Shown here: positions 1-11,673 of the stretch, in pieces
Position numbering within the stretch: position 1 is the first letter of the stretch
Layout: every line of letters starts with the position of its first letter
Assembly (NCBI GenBank): GCA_019454045.1
Contig: SKCR01007815.1
Location: 124,001 to 188,000, forward strand
From: Zanthoxylum bungeanum
Taxonomy: Eukaryota; Streptophyta; Magnoliopsida; Sapindales; Rutaceae
DNA length: 64,000 bases
Direction of reading: 5' to 3'
The notes under the pieces: model-generated
Told to the model about the DNA's origin: nothing
Database searches by the model: none
Seen by the model: only the letters and a program-made list of their open reading frames with translations
Program-made: the position numbers and the translations under genes

Positions 1-461
1 TCAATTCTATCATATAGTCAAAGGATTACATATGCTACTCGACTCGAGGAGATTTCTATTGATGATGGTGTGTACTTCCAACTATTAGGAATCACCAATG
101 AGTCATTCAATATTCGCTCCAACGAATACCCACATGTCTATACGAGTTTCCAAAACTCATGGTACATCGCGTTAAACCATTGGAACTCCAATTCCAATAT
201 ACGACATGTGCTAGTCTTCTAGGTTATAGGAATTCGATCATATTCCAAAACCAACGACTATGAATATTTACTTTAAGAATAGTTTACACATAGTGTCAAG
301 ACTATTCTAAGGTCGATGTCATTCTTAGCATATCGATACATCAATTTAATACGCATAATGACAATACCATTAATAGGGTATGAAATGAAAAATGTAGTTA
401 TTTTATTAATAAATAATAAAATGTACAATTCGGATTGGCACTCCAAGCACCAACTCCATCA
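1..461 (-). mobile_element. Partial LTR, B-family (minus strand)
   Basis: Read on the minus strand from 461 leftwards, this begins TGATGGAGTTGGTGCT and continues with GGAGTGCCAATCC. This parallels the starts of the B LTRs (5981, 13556) and of solo LTR J (43233). Further in, the minus strand keeps the family's order of motifs: ACATGTCGTATA, CCAATGGTTTA, GTATAGACATGT, TGAATGACTCA and CGAGTAGCA. It is a clearly diverged third subfamily. The LTR runs off the left end of the window, so its length, partner LTR and target duplication cannot be judged. Confidence 0.75.
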
Positions 462-468
462 TTAAAAT

Positions 469-714
469 GTTCGAACACATCCTAAATGTAACACGAACAT
501 AAATTCTCTGGAATAGTCCGTTCGAACACGTTCTCGAATGCTATACGAACGTTAACTCTCTGGAACACTTCGTTCGAACGCGTTCTCGAACGCTACATGA
601 ATGTAAACTCTCTGGAACACCTTGTTCGAATGCATTCTCGAACGCAACATGAACGTACCCACACTGGACAGTCTCGTTCGAACGTAGATACGAATGCGAC
701 ACTAACGAATTAAT
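469..714. repeat. 52-bp minisatellite with GTTCGAAC core
   Basis: Five imperfect units start at about 469, 520, 572, 624 and 676, a period of 51-52 bp. Each holds a GTTCGAAC palindrome, then TTCTCGAA, then a stretch near CTCTCTGGAACA. The same unit in the opposite orientation, with the same 52-bp period, occurs at 40266-40408 inside the right LTR of element E. The array abuts the B-family LTR that ends at 461. Confidence 0.85.
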
Positions 715-1325
715 CCTGGAATAATTTATAAACTAAAAATACTTAGTTTAATTTAAGTATTCATAATATTAACTTAGTAAATCATATACTGAATCACAAT
801 AATCTTGGTAGTATAGATTTAAGTTATTATTAGGGTGTTCAATTATCACAAACATACACATAGTGATAAAGTTGAAAATTAATTGTGTGTTGCATAATTG
901 GTTGAAAATTTAAAGTTTGATAATACACAAGTAAATCCATCCATTCTTGATTGAAACATACACATATATATACACATATCGAATATTGTATTGTAAATCA
1001 TAAGTATAATACTGAGTTTGAATTGCTAAGAGATCCTATTGAAAAAGTGTTTAAAGGATATTCTGTCAAAAAGGTGATAAGAGCCTAAGTGGTCAGGGAT
1101 TTAAGTGGTTACTCTAGACCCCCCTCGTCCTTTGAGAATATTCCTTTATTTACTTTTCTTAAGAATCTTTAGTTGAAATTCAAGGACTTGTGTTTATTGG
1201 AACCACCGTCCAATAGAACAACAAGTGGTTACTTAGTATATCACTTTGAACAAGATCATTTGTTGATCGTTGTGCAATCTGTCTTTTGTAGACTAATTGA
1301 CCCCTGTTGGTTGTTCCAGTAACAT
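715..1325 (+). other. Untranslated stretch upstream of copia A gag
   Basis: An AT-rich stretch without a convincing coding frame leads into the gag start at 1326. By position it should hold the 5' LTR end, PBS and leader of copia A. I could not find a TGGTATCAGAGC-type PBS or a match to the 3' LTR start seen at 5850. The 5' LTR is therefore either further left, lost, or too diverged to recognise by eye. Confidence 0.4.
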
Positions 1326-2243
1326 ATGGCTAGCAGAAACATCACAGTACCTGTCTCTCATGGAGAAAAGCCGGAAAAGTTTGGTGGGGCAAACTTTAAA
1401 CAGTGGCAGAACAAAATGCTGTTCTACCTGACAACTTTGCAGTTGGCGAAATACCTCAAAGATCCTCCGGATCCTGTGGAGGGTGAATCAGAAATAGCCA
1501 AGCAACTGTGGGAAGAGACATGGTCGTTTGGCGACTTCTTGTGCAAGAACTACCTTTTGGGTTGACTTGACAATACCATGTACAATGTGTACCAAGGCAT
1601 GGTTTTTGCGAAGGTTCTCTGGGAATCTCTCGATAAGAAATATAAAACTGAGGATGTCGGACAAAATAAATTTACCGTGGGTAGGTTTCTGGACTACAAA
1701 ATGGTAGATTCAAGAATGGTAATGTCTCAGTTGGGTGAACTGCAGTTGATCATTTATGAAATAATGGATGAATGTATGAAACTTTGTGAGACGATTCATG
1801 TTGCCACTATTATTGAAAAGTTACCTCCATCATGGAAGGACTTCAGAAGCTATCTAAAACCCAAGAAGAAGCAGATGAGCCTTGAAGACCTTGGTGTTCG
1901 ATTGAGAATCGAGGAGGACAACGGGATGTCCGAGAAGGACAAATACAAGACTATGGAGTCTAAGGCCAACATCGTTGAGGGTGTAAAAGGTAGCAAGAAG
2001 AGAAAGAACAGTGGAGCTGATTATTCCCAAGCGAACAAGAAGTTTAAGGGAAAATGCTACAACTGTGGAAATAGCGGTCATATGGCAAAGGACTGCAAAA
2101 ACAAGAAGTCTCAGGACAAGGGCAAGAAAAAGAAAAATGAGGCCCATGTCACTGAAAATGAGCAACTGACTGAAGAGATCTCAGAGATGAATATGTCAGC
2201 AGTGGTAACTGAAGCCAACTTAGTTGGGAATCCGAGGGAATGA
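1326..2243 (+). pseudogene. Copia A gag (nucleocapsid), inactivated
   Basis: This is the structural gag of a Ty1/copia element, packaging the RNA in cytoplasmic particles. The frame opens at ATG 1326 with an N-terminus reading EKFGGANFKQWQNKML, a typical copia gag start. It runs through the UBN2-like region (LPPSWKDFRSYLK; MSLEDLGVRLRIEED) to a lysine-rich tail. One CCHC zinc knuckle, CYNCGNSGHMAKDC, lies at 2055-2096. A TGA at 1563-1565 and another at 2241-2243 interrupt the frame, but reading continues in the same frame into protease. It is therefore a decayed gag-pol single frame. Lineage looks Tork/TNT1-like from the gag wording; this is inference. Confidence 0.85.
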
Positions 2244-2672
2244 TGGGTAGACACTGGGGCTACTCGTCATATCTGTGCAAATAGCAAGATGTTTTCCTTG
2301 TATTAGAAGGTCGATGGCAGCGATCATCTAATAATGGGAAACTCGTCTACCTCAAGAGTGGTTGGACAAGGCACATTGGTTCTGAAGATGATATCCGGAA
2401 AAGAGCTTACATTGAAGAATGTATTACATGTTCCAGATATTCGAAACAATTTGGTCTCGAGATCTCTCCTTAGCAAGGCTGGTTTTAAGCTTGTGTTTGT
2501 TTCTGATAAATTTGTAATGACCAAAAATGATGTTTATGTAGGAAATAGATTCCTCACTGAGGGCCTTTTCAAGTTCAATGTAATGACTGTCAGTAGATAC
2601 ATTGGTAATAATAAAGCTACAACTTCTTCTTATATTATTGAGTCACAAAATGTATGTCATGAGAGGTTATGA
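2244..2672 (+). pseudogene. Copia A protease region, inactivated
   Basis: This follows gag in the same frame. The retropepsin active site WVDTGATRHIC is readable at 2244-2276, so the catalytic Asp and DTGA motif survive. A stop lies shortly after (SLY*KVDG). Further on, VLHVPDIRNNLVSRSLL matches the conserved post-protease segment of copia pol, and the gag-pre-integrase segment follows. The enzyme would have cleaved the gag-pol polyprotein. The frame ends at a stop at 2670-2672, next to a 29-bp tandem duplication. Confidence 0.75.
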
Positions 2673-2701
2673 CACAAAATGTATGTCATGAGAGGTTATG
2701 A
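2644..2701 (+). repeat. 29-bp tandem duplication in copia A pol
   Basis: CACAAAATGTATGTCATGAG and the nine bases after it occur twice head to tail, at about 2644-2672 and 2673-2701. The extra 29 bp shifts the frame inside the gag-pre-integrase region, so it is one of the inactivating lesions. Confidence 0.85.
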
Positions 2702-3565
2702 CATGTTAATTATGACAATGCGTAAATTGATTAACATGGACCTTATACCTAAATTTGCAATTGATAGCCAACATAAGTATGAGGCATGTGTTGAAGCAAA
2801 AATGCATAGAACATCATTTCATTCCATAGAACGCAGTTCTGAACCCTTAGAACTTGTACACACTGACGTGTGTGATATGAATATTTTGCAAACAAGAGGC
2901 GGTAAAAAGTACTTTGTCACTTTTATCGATGATAGCACAAGATTCGGTTATGTGTACTTGCTGAGGAGCAAATATGAAGCTATTGAGAGCTTTATACACT
3001 ATAAAAACGAAGTTGAAAATCAAATTGGCAAGAAAATCAAAAGAATCAAGAGTGATAGAGGTGGTGAATATGTTCACCATTCGGTGAATAATGTTCTGTG
3101 CACGGAATTTTTCACGAAACCACTGCTCCTTATTCTTCTCAACAAAATGGGATTGCTGAGCGCAAAAACCGAACGTTGAAGGAAATAATGAACGCCATGT
3201 TGACAAGTTTTGGTTTACCCCAGAACTTGTGGGGGGAAACTTTGCTTTCCGTGAACTACGTTCTAAACAAGCTTACTCACAGAAGATTGGACAAGACACC
3301 ATATGAGTTGTGGAAATGTCACGTACCTTCCTACAAATACCTAAAAGTGTGAGGGTGTCTTGCCAAAGTAATGGTTCCTAAACCTAAGAAGGTTAGAATT
3401 GGACCCAAAATTGTTGATTGTATATTCATTGGATATGCTCGCAACAGTAGTGTGTATCGATTCTTGGTACACAAGTCTGAGATTTCTGACATCAATTCGA
3501 ATATGATAATTGAGTCAAGAAATGAGACATTTTTTGAAGAGACATTTCCTTGTAAGGAAAGATAA
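2679..3565 (+). pseudogene. Copia A integrase, frameshifted
   Basis: The frame at 2679-3179 holds the end of the gag-pre-integrase zinc-binding region (KYEACVEAKM). The catalytic core rve follows: VHTDVCD, then FVTFIDDSTRFGYVYLL and KSDRGGEYV. A frameshift near 3100 moves the reading to a second frame, which continues at 3098-3565 with APYSSQQNGIAERKNRTL (the third catalytic Glu region) and then the C-terminal PKPKKVRIGPKIVDCIFIGY segment. A TGG-to-TGA change (V*GC instead of VWGC) lies near 3350. The DDE residues can be placed, but the protein cannot be made as one chain. Confidence 0.85.
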
Positions 3566-3586
3566 AGAACATAGTCTCTCAAAAGA

Positions 3587-4524
3587 ATGATTGATACTGT
3601 CAAAGACAGTGATCATGTTGACCAAGAATCAGATCAACATGCAAACATTGAGACAATCGAACCTAGACGTAGCAAAAGAGCTAGAACGTCTAAGTCGTTT
3701 GGTCCTGATTTTCCGACATACTTGTTAGAAAATCAGCCTCAAAGCTATAAAGAAGCTATGTCTTCTTCGGAGGCACCTCTGTGGAAAGAGGCTATTAACA
3801 GTGAGATTGATTTAATCCTACAGAACCATACTTGAGAGTTGGTTGATCTTCCTCCAGGTTGTAAGCCTTTAGGCTACAAATGGATATTCAACGGAAGATG
3901 AAAATGGATGGATCAATAGATAAGTACAAGTCAAGATTTGTCATAAAAGGTTATAGATAAAAGGAAGGCCTTGATTACTTTGACACCTATTCACCAGTGA
4001 CTGGTATCACATCGATGAGAATACTCATAGCCATAGCAGCTATATTTGGTCTTGAAATACATCAAATGAATGTAAAGACGACATTCTTGAATGGTGAATT
4101 GGATGAAGAGATTTACATGGAACAACCAGAAGGGTTTAATGTTCCTGGACAAGAACAAAAGGTGTGCAAACTTGTAAAATCCTTGTACGGATTAAAACAA
4201 GCACCTAAACAATGGCATTAGAAATTTGACAAAGAGATGTTGTCAAGTGGGTTAAAAAACAACGAGTGTGATAAGTGTGTGTACACCAAATCAACTCAAA
4301 AAAGATATGTCATTTTGTTTCTCTATGTAGACGATATGCTGATAATTGGTAGTAATCATGAAATGATTCAGTCTACCAAAAACGTGTTATCCAGCAGATT
4401 TGATATGAAAGATTTGGGAGTAGCTGATGTGATCCTAGGAATTAAGATTTCTAGGACATCAGACGAATATATATTATCTCAGACTCATTATATTGAGAAG
4501 ATACTTGAGAAATATATCAAATGA
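3587..4524 (+). pseudogene. Copia A reverse transcriptase, inactivated
   Basis: The segment 3587-3835 is the integrase-RT linker with EAPLWKEAINSEIDLI, the usual start of the copia RT domain. After stops and a frameshift, 3997-4524 reads HQMNVKTTFLNGELDEEIY, YGLKQAPKQW and then the catalytic box YVDDMLIIG at 4324-4347. A stop replaces a residue just after KQWH (4219-4221). The domain order integrase then RT then RNase H defines the copia superfamily. The enzyme is not functional here. Confidence 0.85.
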
Positions 4525-5273
4525 GACCTAAATATGGCTAGAACCCCCGTGGAACTAACTCTTAATCTATGAAAGAATATTGGCTCAAGCGTATCGCAAT
4601 TAGAGTATTCGAGAATCATCGGAAGTCTGCTGTATCTCACGAATTGCACACGACCTGATATTGCTCAAGCTGTGAACAGGCTTAGCAGATATACGAGCAA
4701 TCCAGGACATAACCACTGGAAAGCCAAAGAAAGAGTTTTGAGGTATCTGAGAGAACTTCAAAATTTGGGCTATATTATGAGAGATATCTTACTGTTCTAG
4801 AGGGATACCGCGATGCTAACTGGATATTTGATACAGTGGATTCCAAATCTACGAGTGGATTTTTTTTCACACTTGGTAATGCAGCCGTGTCATGGAAATC
4901 CTCGAGGCAAACATGTATTGCCCAGTCTACTATGGAATCAGAGTTCATAGCCTTAGATAAAACAGTAGAAGAAGCAGAATGACTTAGAAACTTCCTGGAG
5001 GATATTCCTAGTTGGCCCAAACCGGTGCCAATGATTAGCATACATTGTGATAGCCAATCGGCTATTGAGAGAGCCCAAAATACAATGTATAATGGTAAGT
5101 CTCGACACATACGTCAGAGACATAATACTATATGTCAACTGCTCTCAAGTTGCATAATATCGATCGATTATGTTAAGTCGAAGGAAAACCCAGCAGATCC
5201 ACTAACTAAAGGTTTACCTCGAGAGCAAGTTGAGAAGTCATCGAAGGGAATGGGCTTGAAGCCTATAATCTAA
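4525..5273 (+). pseudogene. Copia A RNase H region, inactivated
   Basis: Several broken frames together show the end of RT and the RNase H domain: [19 protein letters not shown] near 4620, the DSK-STSG area near 4840, then SIHCDSQSAIERAQN at 5037-5081 and the C-terminal VKSKENPADPLTKGL at 5170-5214. Frameshifts separate these blocks. The stop at 5271-5273 is the natural end of the polyprotein. It would have degraded the RNA strand during reverse transcription. Confidence 0.75.
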
Positions 5274-5849
5274 TAATTGTCACTATGGAAACCCAACCTA
5301 ACTGACTGGAGATCCCAAGATCTAGGTTCAAAAAGGACAACATAAACTTTGTGGATTTCAAAACAAGCACTGAAGAGTTTTGTACCCTTTCCCATTCCGA
5401 TAATGATGCAGAGTGTTGTCTGTCAAGGTTAGGATAAGCTAAGGCTTTTAATGATCACTATATTAGGAGATGAGTCCTAATGGGGGTAAAGGCAGATTAC
5501 CTCTTCATAGTAGATCACCTATTTCAAGTAAGAAGTGAGACCGCTTCCATGTGAACCTTTAAAGGCGGGTTACCCTAAAGTACTTGATGAATCCAAGACC
5601 GTTGTTCAGGGCAGAAATGAACACAACCGTAGAACGAGAAATGGTCGAAGTAAAGCTGTGTGTTGGCAATTGTCTTGGTTTACACTAACGGCAGAACATT
5701 TCAAGATTATGGGTCACTGGTTTGCCAAGTAAATCCGATTGTCATTCACTAGGAAAGGTTCAAGGCGAAAGCTATCTATTTCGATGCAACTTTAGTTCAC
5801 GGAAACTCTCTGAAGTATCTGCACGAATATTTGAAAAATTATGGGGGAT
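5274..5849 (+). other. Copia A 3' untranslated region with PPT
   Basis: This is non-coding sequence between the pol stop and the 3' LTR. The polypurine tract ATGGGGGAT at 5841-5849 lies directly against the LTR start TGTTG. Nothing else is recognisable. Confidence 0.7.
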
Positions 5850-5980
5850 TGTTGTAAATTCTTCAAATCTTAAAATTTATTTGTTTGGATAGAGGAGAGA
5901 CATGTCCCTTGGATGGTACCCCATAGGGACATGTCCTCCATTTATGTGTAACATGGTCCTATGCTCCAAGGGGTGCATAG
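5850..5980 (+). mobile_element. Copia A 3' LTR, first 131 bp only
   Basis: It starts TGTTGTAAATTC directly after the PPT and is cut at 5981 by the B LTR. It contains a 15-bp inverted repeat, GACATGTCCCT at 5899-5909 and AGGGACATGTC at 5925-5935, around a short loop. The remainder of this LTR was not found on the far side of B. Confidence 0.65.
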
Positions 5981-8547
5981 TGTTAGGGTTGGTGCTCAGA
6001 GCGCCAATTCCCGATTGTATTTCTTTATGAATACTACTGTAAAATGTTATTATTATGAATAATATATGCAGTTTCTATAATATAATGTATCTTTTAATAT
6101 GGTAAAGACGTAATGACCTTAGAATGACTAGTCATGGTGCTGTTGCAAATGCGTCGCAACTGACATTAAGTTGTATCATGACGTTGTCATTCTCAGACAG
6201 TTCCTGGTCAGTACAGTAAACCCGTTGAGACCGGTATATGTCGTATACAGGAATATATTATTCCAATGGTTTCTCAATGAACCATAAGTCTTGGAGACTA
6301 TTATAGACATGTAGATGTTTATAGCGGATAAACACTGAACGACTCACCGAAGATTCTTAATGGATGTCAATAAGAATCTTATCGGGTTGAGTAGCACTTG
6401 TGATTCTTCGACTTGAGATACAATTGTGGGCGCATGAGACATCTTCCACACTTAGATGGCAGTCACATCACCGATCTATTTAGATCAGACCTCTGCTTGT
6501 TCGTTGGGTGTGGATAGATCCTCAGGGTGTCCTGTGTGTATCGAGATAGGATCCATGAATTCTGTGTATCAGAGCATATGTAGTCCATATGATTAGCAAT
6601 CAGATAAAAACCATGGGCCCGTGGTACAATTTAGAAGTTAGTTCTAAATGTTCTTTTTTGAGATTGCTAATAGAATAGTCGACTGGATAATCCCTATAGA
6701 GATTTGACGTCTATATCTCTGGGATTTATCTAGATACCTGTGACGGAGGAATTATACATTTTCCATGATCTCGACCTGTATGATTCAGCGAGTTTATCCG
6801 TGATCGTCATAATTTACGGGTGGATAAAATATGGACACGAAATTGGATTTCGTGACGGATATGCTTGAATCTAGAGAGTCTCACTAATGAAACATACTCT
6901 TAGAGCACTAGGGAAACATTTATAAATGATACTGATTATTTATAAAGTCGTTTAAAGGTTAAACGCAAAATACATGTGTAGGGACCCGATAGTCATTTCC
7001 TTAATTTTTGTGTATTTGCATTTAATGCTTGATTAATTCAAATACACATTAATTAATTGTCAAATTGAGATATTTGACTAATATCATAATTATATATATG
7101 TATTTAATATTTAATGTAAATATTATACATATTATTAATATATTTGTATTTAATTAATTAATTAATTATTTAATTGTTAAATGATTAAATTAATTAAAGT
7201 AAAGATATTTTTAAAGTTATGATATTTTATTAATGGCTTGAGTTGCAATTGTTGACTAACTTTAATTCATTAAATGGTTTGATGATTAAAGTTAACAAGT
7301 TATAAAGTTAAAATTAATTGAAACAAAAAACAAATATCTTGATATTTTGTATACTATAATTTCGGCCAAGGGCCAAATGAAGAGAGTATATATTGTTTCT
7401 TTTATTTTAGGGTTCTAACAACCAAAAACACTTTGTCAAAACTCCATTGAAGAAACAAAAGAAGCTAGAGAGAAAGATAAAGAAAAACAAGCAAAACTTG
7501 GAATTTTAGTAAGTTTTCTCAACTTACTATTAGAGAGGAAAATGTTCCTTGTGTTCTAGGCTTCATGCTATGATGTTCTCATGTTATTCTTTTCTTTATT
7601 CTTTGTGTTTTTTTTGAATTGGAAGTTTGATGATAGGGTTAAGCATGTATAAAGAACATAGAATGCTTGTAAGGTGTTTACTAGTATTCTTTTGTTAGTT
7701 TGAGAAACTTGTTACTAATCTAGAGTTGTTGACCCACTCTTAATGCCCTAGATTTGTTCTATAGTTGTTTCATTGTGGTGAGGCTTGATTGTAATGGAAG
7801 AAACATAATTGAAGTATTGGATTTAACAAATTTGGTCTAATTTATCCAATTTGAAGAAATTGAAAAATTAGGTTTTGAGACCACTTCCAAATTTGGGGCT
7901 TTTCATTTATATGGTGTATTTGGATGTGTATACGATACATAATAAATCTTATGCTGATTGGATTTCATTTGCATGTGTTTTGAACAATGGAAGTGCAAAA
8001 TGCACTTTATTCCCCCTAATGAGGCTCTCGGCCATGGTGGCCAAAAATTGGATTTTTGTTGCAAATTGTATTTTGACATTTGGGATATGTTAAATTCATA
8101 TTAGTAATGATTTAGAATCATTCAAAATTGTTTTGAACAATTTCGGACTAAAATGAACAAAATACAAAGTATAGGTGTAATTCGGTAATTACACAAAAAT
8201 TTGATTTCTTGTGTAATATTTCATAATTTGATAATTGGAAAATTAAATAAATAAGTTTATTTAATTGATCCGAGAAAAATTTTTGAAATCGGAAAATTTT
8301 GATTTTCCACTATTCCGCCGCGTTACCGGATTTCCGCTATATAAAACCCCTTCATATAGGAGGGGTACAATCCTTTGGAGGGTTGCACCCCAACCCAAAG
8401 GGTTCTCTCATAAAAGGAAGCCCTCTTGTTCCTTAATACACACATAAAGAAATTTGAATTACATCAATAAGTGAGAGTCTAAAATTGCTTTCTTGAGTGT
8501 GAGATAATTCCACCGTATTCCAAGTTCGAGATTTTGTTAAGGCGTGC
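5981..8547 (+). mobile_element. Copia B left LTR (3' end missing)
   Basis: It starts TGTTAGGGTTGGTGCT and is collinear with the right LTR starting at 13556. I count about 4 differences in the first ~228 bases, so roughly 98% identity there. It keeps a ~90-bp stretch near 8170-8270 that the right copy lacks. Collinearity ends at 8547 (GCGTGCCCC). The last ~260 bp seen in the right copy, plus PBS and leader, are missing. Only 40 bp of other sequence lies between it and the minus-strand C LTR at 8588. Confidence 0.85.
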
Positions 8548-8587
8548 CCCTAATTCATTTCATGCTCAAAATGGCTCAAGATACCAT

Positions 8588-10636
8588 TGTTGGGTTTCTA
8601 TTAAGTCCCAAGATCGATTTCAAGCAAGAAACATGTGCGAATACAACAATGAAGAATGGCGGAATCATACTTACATTGATCGGATTTGGCGATGCGAGGA
8701 ACAACAAAACTTTCTCCAAGCTCCCTTGAAGCTCTCGGCTTTGGCCACTTTTTGTGCTTCTCCATTTTCGGTCAACTCCATGGATGAATCTCCAAGCTCC
8801 AAGCTTTGTGTGGTGATTCCATGCTCATAAGTTAGTTCCCTATCACCTTAGGATGACTCTTCATGTGCTAGCATAGGAAAAATTGCCACAAATTTTCCTT
8901 AGTTTCTCCTTTATCTCACGGTTTTGTAGAAAACAAAAGGAAGAAGATGGCCCTTGGCCGAGAAAGAGATGAGAGTTTGGCCTCCTTGGCCGAAAAGAGA
9001 GGGAGATAGTAGTAAGAAAATGTGTTGTGTGTTTTGTATATCTTATACCAAAAATAAAAGTCAAATACCAATTAATAAAATAATGGTATATGTCTTTCAA
9101 TCACACTTGAGTGTCTAACACTCTTCCATCAATTTCCATCACTATTCACATCAATGATGACAAGCATCACTTCACTCAAAGTGATGTGACTTCTATCACT
9201 TTATTGACTAGTGATTTGACGCTTGATGTGACTTGTAGGCCGCACTTGAATTCAAAATGCGAGTGCACCCGCAAACACTCCCGGGCTCGGGTTCGCCAAT
9301 TCCGAATTAACGAATTTTCCATTGCGACGTAATTAAATAATTATGCGTAGCAAAATTACTATTCACGTCGCTAACGAATTAATTCTAAATTAACTCGTTC
9401 GCCTGGATTAAAATCTAATTTTAATTTCGCGTCGAAATCCAATTTCGTATAATATATCGAATATATTATTTTATCGATTAATTCCAAATTAATCGTTCTC
9501 TCTTTTTAATTAATATTTTATCCCAGATAAAATATCTCTGTAATTAATCCCAGATTAATTTTCTCTCTCTTATAATTAATCCCAGATTAATAAAGTGCGA
9601 GTCATACGTCATCGGTGAATCTTCGGGAAGCGACCCATGAGATCTCCGGATATGTTGGCAGTAAATCCGATCGTTGGACTATCCGAACACGTACGTACCT
9701 AGTACTACATTTTTACCGATTTACAAGACATGGTTGGCTTCTAGCAAAGCATCGTGCCTACCCAATTCTCAAGAAATATTCTTACTGGAATATGTGATCT
9801 ATATCAGGCGTAGTATACGTAGTATTGCGTATTTCGATCCAGTATCGGATGTCACGTGCAAGGCCTGGGGCTGGAAATGTGTCTGCCCCGTACGAAGCAC
9901 ATATCGGATCTCTGGTAACTAGTCTCTATAATCGGATAAACATGACCTAGTCATAATATCCCGATAGCTGCAGCATATAAGAGAACCAGTTCCGTATCCT
10001 ACGTGCTCATCATCTCCACTATGACTGGAGTGATACTTCCATCTCGACATCACACCCAATACACTACGATTCTCAATATACCCAGAAGAGGTGTACACAG
10101 AACCGGTTAAAGCCCTGGATGACCAAAAGCAAAGTATATTGATTGTCGCAAGTATTAGCGGTGCAAGTCTCAGGTTAAGACCAAATACACCTACCCTGAT
10201 TCGGACTTCCATAGACACATAGTCATACTACCAATGGAATTCCGAGGGGTCTATCCAGAGCGAAGCTGTTTCCGTACCATCGGTAAACACAACCTCCTAT
10301 TACACTTGCATGAGTATCCTATACCCAAATATATGAGAACTATGTCGTTATGCTCTCACAACGCGCACAAGTGTAATACTAGTCTTTTACACATTATCGA
10401 TGTCCAATCTTGATAATACTCTGACTAGGGATATTTAATGATTAAACCTTTATGGATTGATACTGTCTCATATCATCTCAATCCGAAACTAATCATATGG
10501 ACCTTCTATCATTTATACATCTTGGTAATCTAATTACAAATGATAAAAGGGCAATTTCCTTTGTCACATAGTTAATTTATACAACAACACCATGATCTAT
10601 ACAAATAGTGATGCTATGGGCCATAACTGTCCAACA
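8588..10636 (-). mobile_element. C-family LTR (minus strand) inside copia B
   Basis: The ends are TGTTGGG...CCAACA on either strand. Reading from 10636 leftwards, the LTR begins TGTTGGACAGTTATGGCCC, as do C LTRs at 46024, 52789 and (minus) 58665. It carries four copies of a palindromic TTAATCCCAGATTAA-type repeat near 9475-9590. The flanks are ACCAT on the left and GAGTA on the right, so there is no target duplication. It replaces the gag and protease of B, which suggests recombination rather than a clean solo LTR. Confidence 0.85.
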
Positions 10637-11664
10637 GAGTATGCGAGATGTCATTGCCGAATGTGACACTTTTGTTAAATGACTGTCATTTTGTACCAGG
10701 ATGTGTAGCTAATATTATATCACTTTTTGTATTGGATACATAAGGCTTTCGTATTAATATTAAGAACAGTTCTTTGTATTTATATGATAAAAGTAATTTT
10801 CAGATCCTCTGTTGTCCAAACCAGCATGGTCATTATACATTGCAAACTTCAAAAGATATTTTAAATACTGGAGTTAATAAACGTAGTTTACCTGTAATTA
10901 ATGATACTGAACTTTGGCATATGCGACTGGGTCACATAGACGTTAAACGCCTTACCCAATTGGTTAGGAATCGTTTGATACCAGATCTTACCATTGAATC
11001 CTATCCAACTTGTGAATCCTGTATTCAGGGTAAGATGACCAAAGCCCCATTTTCTGGTGTTGGACACCGAGCCACTAACTTATTGGAACTCGTACATTCC
11101 GATGTATGTGGTCCACTAAGTCAGACTGCTCACAGTGGTTATTCGTACTTCGTTACCTTTACCGATGATTTGTCACAGTACGGTTATGTGTATTTGATGC
11201 GACATAAATCGAAAACCTTTGAAAAGTTCAAAGAGTTCCGAAATGAAGTAGAAAAACAAATTGGTCAATATATTAAATGCCTTCGATCTGATCGAGGCGG
11301 TGAATATATGAGTGGTGAGTTCATGGATTATATGAAGGAGAATGGGATTCTCGCTCAATATACTCCTACAGGTACTCCACATCACAATGGAGTATCTGAG
11401 AGGAGAAATCAGACTTTATTGGATATGGTCCGATCGATGTTTAGTTTCATAGATTTTCCCTATTATTTATAGAGATACTCTCTTTTAACAGCTGCACATC
11501 TTTTGAATAAGATTCCTTCAAAAGTTGTTTCTACGACACCGTATGAGATATGGTTCGGTAGGAGACCAAATCTTAGTTACATTAAGGTTTGAGGTTGTCC
11601 TCCTTATGTCAGGGTGACTCAGCAAGATAAGTTTTCACCTCGAGGGTAAAAGTTTAGGTTTGTC
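10637..11664 (+). pseudogene. Copia B integrase region, stops only
   Basis: The first ~130 bp read the end of the protease-linker (FVPGCVANIIS). From 10774 a clear frame holds the gag-pre-integrase domain: LWHMRLGHIDVKRL with zinc-binding HHCC ending CESCIQGKM. The integrase core follows: LVHSDVCGP, FVTFTDDLSQYGYVYLM, RSDRGGEYMS and TPHHNGVSERRN. Stop codons lie at 11470-11472, 11590-11592 and 11647-11649, but there is no frameshift. At least two (after PYYL and in IKV*GC) stand where the family usually has Trp, so G-to-A changes are the simplest cause. Confidence 0.88.
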
Positions 11665-11673
11665 GGATATCTT

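Noticed and set aside
7874..8830. Several 60-98 codon frames in and next to the copia B left LTR
   Set aside because: They are broken in the collinear right LTR or lie in the minus-strand C LTR, so they are chance frames.
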